Assembly (NCBI GenBank): GCA_016717285.1
Contig: JADKFU010000005.1
Coordinates: 2,216,501-2,280,500 of the forward strand
Direction: 5' to 3'
Length of the DNA: 64,000 bases
DNA from: Chitinophagaceae bacterium
GTDB taxonomy: Bacteria > Bacteroidota > Bacteroidia > Chitinophagales > UBA10324
Made by a program: the position numbers and the translations under genes. Positions 62,543 through 64,000 of the stretch are shown piece after piece. Each line of letters begins with the position of its first letter. Positions within the stretch are counted from its first letter, which is position 1. A model generated the notes under the pieces. The model was not told the DNA's origin. It saw only the letters and a list, made by a program, of their open reading frames with translations, and searched no databases.

Positions 62543-63946
62543 GTGCATGAAACTAAGCTGATAAAAACCCTGCGCACCCTCCAGCGTAAAGAGCTGGTTG
62601 ATTTAGCCCGCTTTGCACAATCCGGACTGGTACCGGTAAGTGAGAAGGGGATGGAATTGCTTGAATATATTCTTGCCTGCCAGCCGGATTTTGGTTCCCC
62701 ACGGCTAAAGAAAGAAGTTGCTTTTAAGCAATTGTTCCTGAGACAACCATTTAATGATTCAAAAATAAGATTGCTGCAAAGTGATATTCTGAAATTGGTG
62801 AATCATTTTATCGGAGCCAGGGTTGTTTTCGCTGTTCCTTATGAGTCTGAAATGTTACAGCTCGAACATTTTATGAAAACAGAGAACAATGATTACACCT
62901 TAAAACGTATCGGGGAGTTGGAAAAGAAAGTGGCTGCGATTCCTTTTCATAATGAACATTATTTCCACCTCCGTTTCCGGATTGAGCAGTTGAAGAGTAA
63001 TTTTCATGCAAAACGCTCAAAAGATTATACACTTAATCATCTTTTCAAAAACCTGGAGTCATTCTATTTTTTGAATAAGCTGAAAATGACCTGCGTCCGG
63101 CTCAGTAACAATTTCATTTACAGGAATGAGGCGGAAAATTTTTTTCTGTCGGAAATCCGCGACAGTCTTGCAAAAAAGACTTTTCCTGACAACCAGATTA
63201 TCCTGGGTTACAGTTACAGTGTGCTCTTGCTGAATGATGAAGAACCACAAATTCAGTTCAACAAATTGTATCAGCTTTTGAATGAGCACGAAAAGCAACT
63301 GGGTCCGCATGAACTCAGCACCTTCAGCAAGATCCTGGAGAATCATTGCATCAGGCAAATTAATACCGGTCATGAAACATATTATGAAATGCTGTATCTC
63401 CTGCTTGAAAGACGTCTTCCACAGGCAAATGAAATTACTTCAGGTGAGGTAAAAACTTTCATGACACTTTGCCTTCGAATGGGCAAATCAGCAATTGCAC
63501 AAAATTTTATTGAGGAAAAGAAAGATTGTATAACTCCCTTTGAAATACGCGTTGATGCGTATAATTATTCAATGGCACTGCTTCATTTTCATAAACAGGA
63601 ATATGATGATGTATTGTTGCTGTTGCAGCAAGTGGAATATCACAATGTCTTCTACAAGATCGACAGTAAAAAATTATTGATTGAAGTTTTTTATGAATTG
63701 AAAGAATGGGATTCACTCGATTCTGCGATGAATGCGTTCAGGGTATTCATTCACCGGAATTCAGAAATATCAGCTGTTCATAAAAAGAACAATCAGAACT
63801 TCATCAATTTTCTCTACAAGCTGATGAATGCAAAGTCGCATGAGCAAAAGCGCCTGCATAAACTGAAACAGGAACTGACCAGGAGCCTTCACCTCGCTGA
63901 AAGAAAGTGGCTGATGGAAAGACTGGAGGAGCGGATTAAGAAATGA
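62543..63946 (+). CDS. Hypothetical protein, helical, Bacteroidota-type
   Basis: 467 residues from a GTG at 62543 (MHETKLIKTLRTLQRKELVDLARFAQS). An ATG three bases later is out of frame and stops at once, so the GTG is taken. No signal peptide or membrane segment. It is Leu-, Lys- and Glu-rich, with many amphipathic helices. An N-terminal module (KTLRTLQRKELVDLARFAQS ... FGSPRLKKEVAFKQLFLRQPFNDSKIRLLQSDILKLVNHFI) recurs in other Bacteroidota hypotheticals of similar length, and the remainder resembles TPR-like helical repeats. Divergent from the Cys-rich T9SS gene. Function unknown. Confidence 0.78.
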   Translation: MHETKLIKTLRTLQRKELVDLARFAQSGLVPVSEKGMELLEYILACQPDFGSPRLKKEVAFKQLFLRQPFNDSKIRLLQSDILKLVNHFIGARVVFAVPYESEMLQLEHFMKTENNDYTLKRIGELEKKVAAIPFHNEHYFHLRFRIEQLKSNFHAKRSKDYTLNHLFKNLESFYFLNKLKMTCVRLSNNFIYRNEAENFFLSEIRDSLAKKTFPDNQIILGYSYSVLLLNDEEPQIQFNKLYQLLNEHEKQLGPHELSTFSKILENHCIRQINTGHETYYEMLYLLLERRLPQANEITSGEVKTFMTLCLRMGKSAIAQNFIEEKKDCITPFEIRVDAYNYSMALLHFHKQEYDDVLLLLQQVEYHNVFYKIDSKKLLIEVFYELKEWDSLDSAMNAFRVFIHRNSEISAVHKKNNQNFINFLYKLMNAKSHEQKRLHKLKQELTRSLHLAERKWLMERLEERIKK

Positions 63947-63988
63947 ATATAACCAATAACCAACTAAAGACTAACGACCTTTATTCAA

Positions 63989-64000
63989 TACTCACTACTC
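63989..64000 (+). repeat. Second site of the TACTCAC heptamer, cut by window end
   Basis: TACTCACTACTC runs into the window edge; it has the same 7-bp period as the array at 54918-54952. Confidence 0.6.

Overview
The window looks like a chromosomal segment of a Bacteroidota bacterium, probably Sphingobacteriia/Chitinophagia-like; that rank is inferred, and no rRNA or tRNA gene is present to place it. Three things support it. At least eleven genes end in a type IX secretion (T9SS) type A sorting domain. Several promoters match the Bacteroidota pattern (TTG, about 20 bases, TAnnTTTG) rather than -35/-10 boxes. Start codons mostly lack Shine-Dalgarno sequences. The DNA is moderately AT-rich.

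Layout. 1-556: start of a repeat-built secreted protein, cut by the window edge. 1068-2880: tight minus-strand operon of TerB-like, LysM, lipocalin-like lipoprotein and holin-like membrane genes. 3028-6922: small secreted proteins, a low-complexity secreted protein and a hydrolase. 7473-14895: three T9SS cargo genes, one with six 459-bp repeats, plus a cytosolic hypothetical. 15290-16947: two-gene lipoprotein/secreted-protein operon. 17286-25988: one 2,900-residue cyclic beta-1,2-glucan synthase. 26731-28245: alanine/sodium symporter. 28700-29440: repeat-flanked GxxExxY cassette with an internally deleted copy. 29589-43919: T9SS-rich block (sulfatase, M1 aminopeptidase, beta-propeller-like protein, arylsulfotransferase, PKD protein) with an FAD oxidoreductase, a TonB-dependent receptor and a DinB protein. 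44009-57933: mostly housekeeping (TSUP permease, FKBP, esterase, thiolase, TrmD, DUF1573-YajC-CoaE, a TrpXYZ-like ABC transporter, YciI, DUF4920, DUF983, Lon). 58292-63946: outer-membrane barrel, two more T9SS cargo proteins and a 467-residue hypothetical.

How the genes fit together. The main theme is the cell surface: lipoproteins, barrels, a TonB receptor and T9SS-exported adhesin- or enzyme-like proteins that would act outside the cell. A sulfatase and an arylsulfotransferase lie within 8 kb of each other, suggesting extracellular sulfate-ester metabolism. Two T9SS genes (7473 and 14895) share the same composite regulatory region: paired CCGTTT-type 9-mers 21 bp apart just upstream of a -33/-7 promoter. 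This spacing is that of LytTR response-regulator sites.

Intergenic DNA is rich in small palindromic repeats: a 140-bp nested inverted repeat in two near-identical copies 13 kb apart, a GTAGAGACGC-type element next to a promoter, an AACTTTGGCAGGG-type element, a 25-bp-arm hairpin, and 7-8 bp tandem repeats. No CRISPR array, complete transposase, tRNA or rRNA was found.
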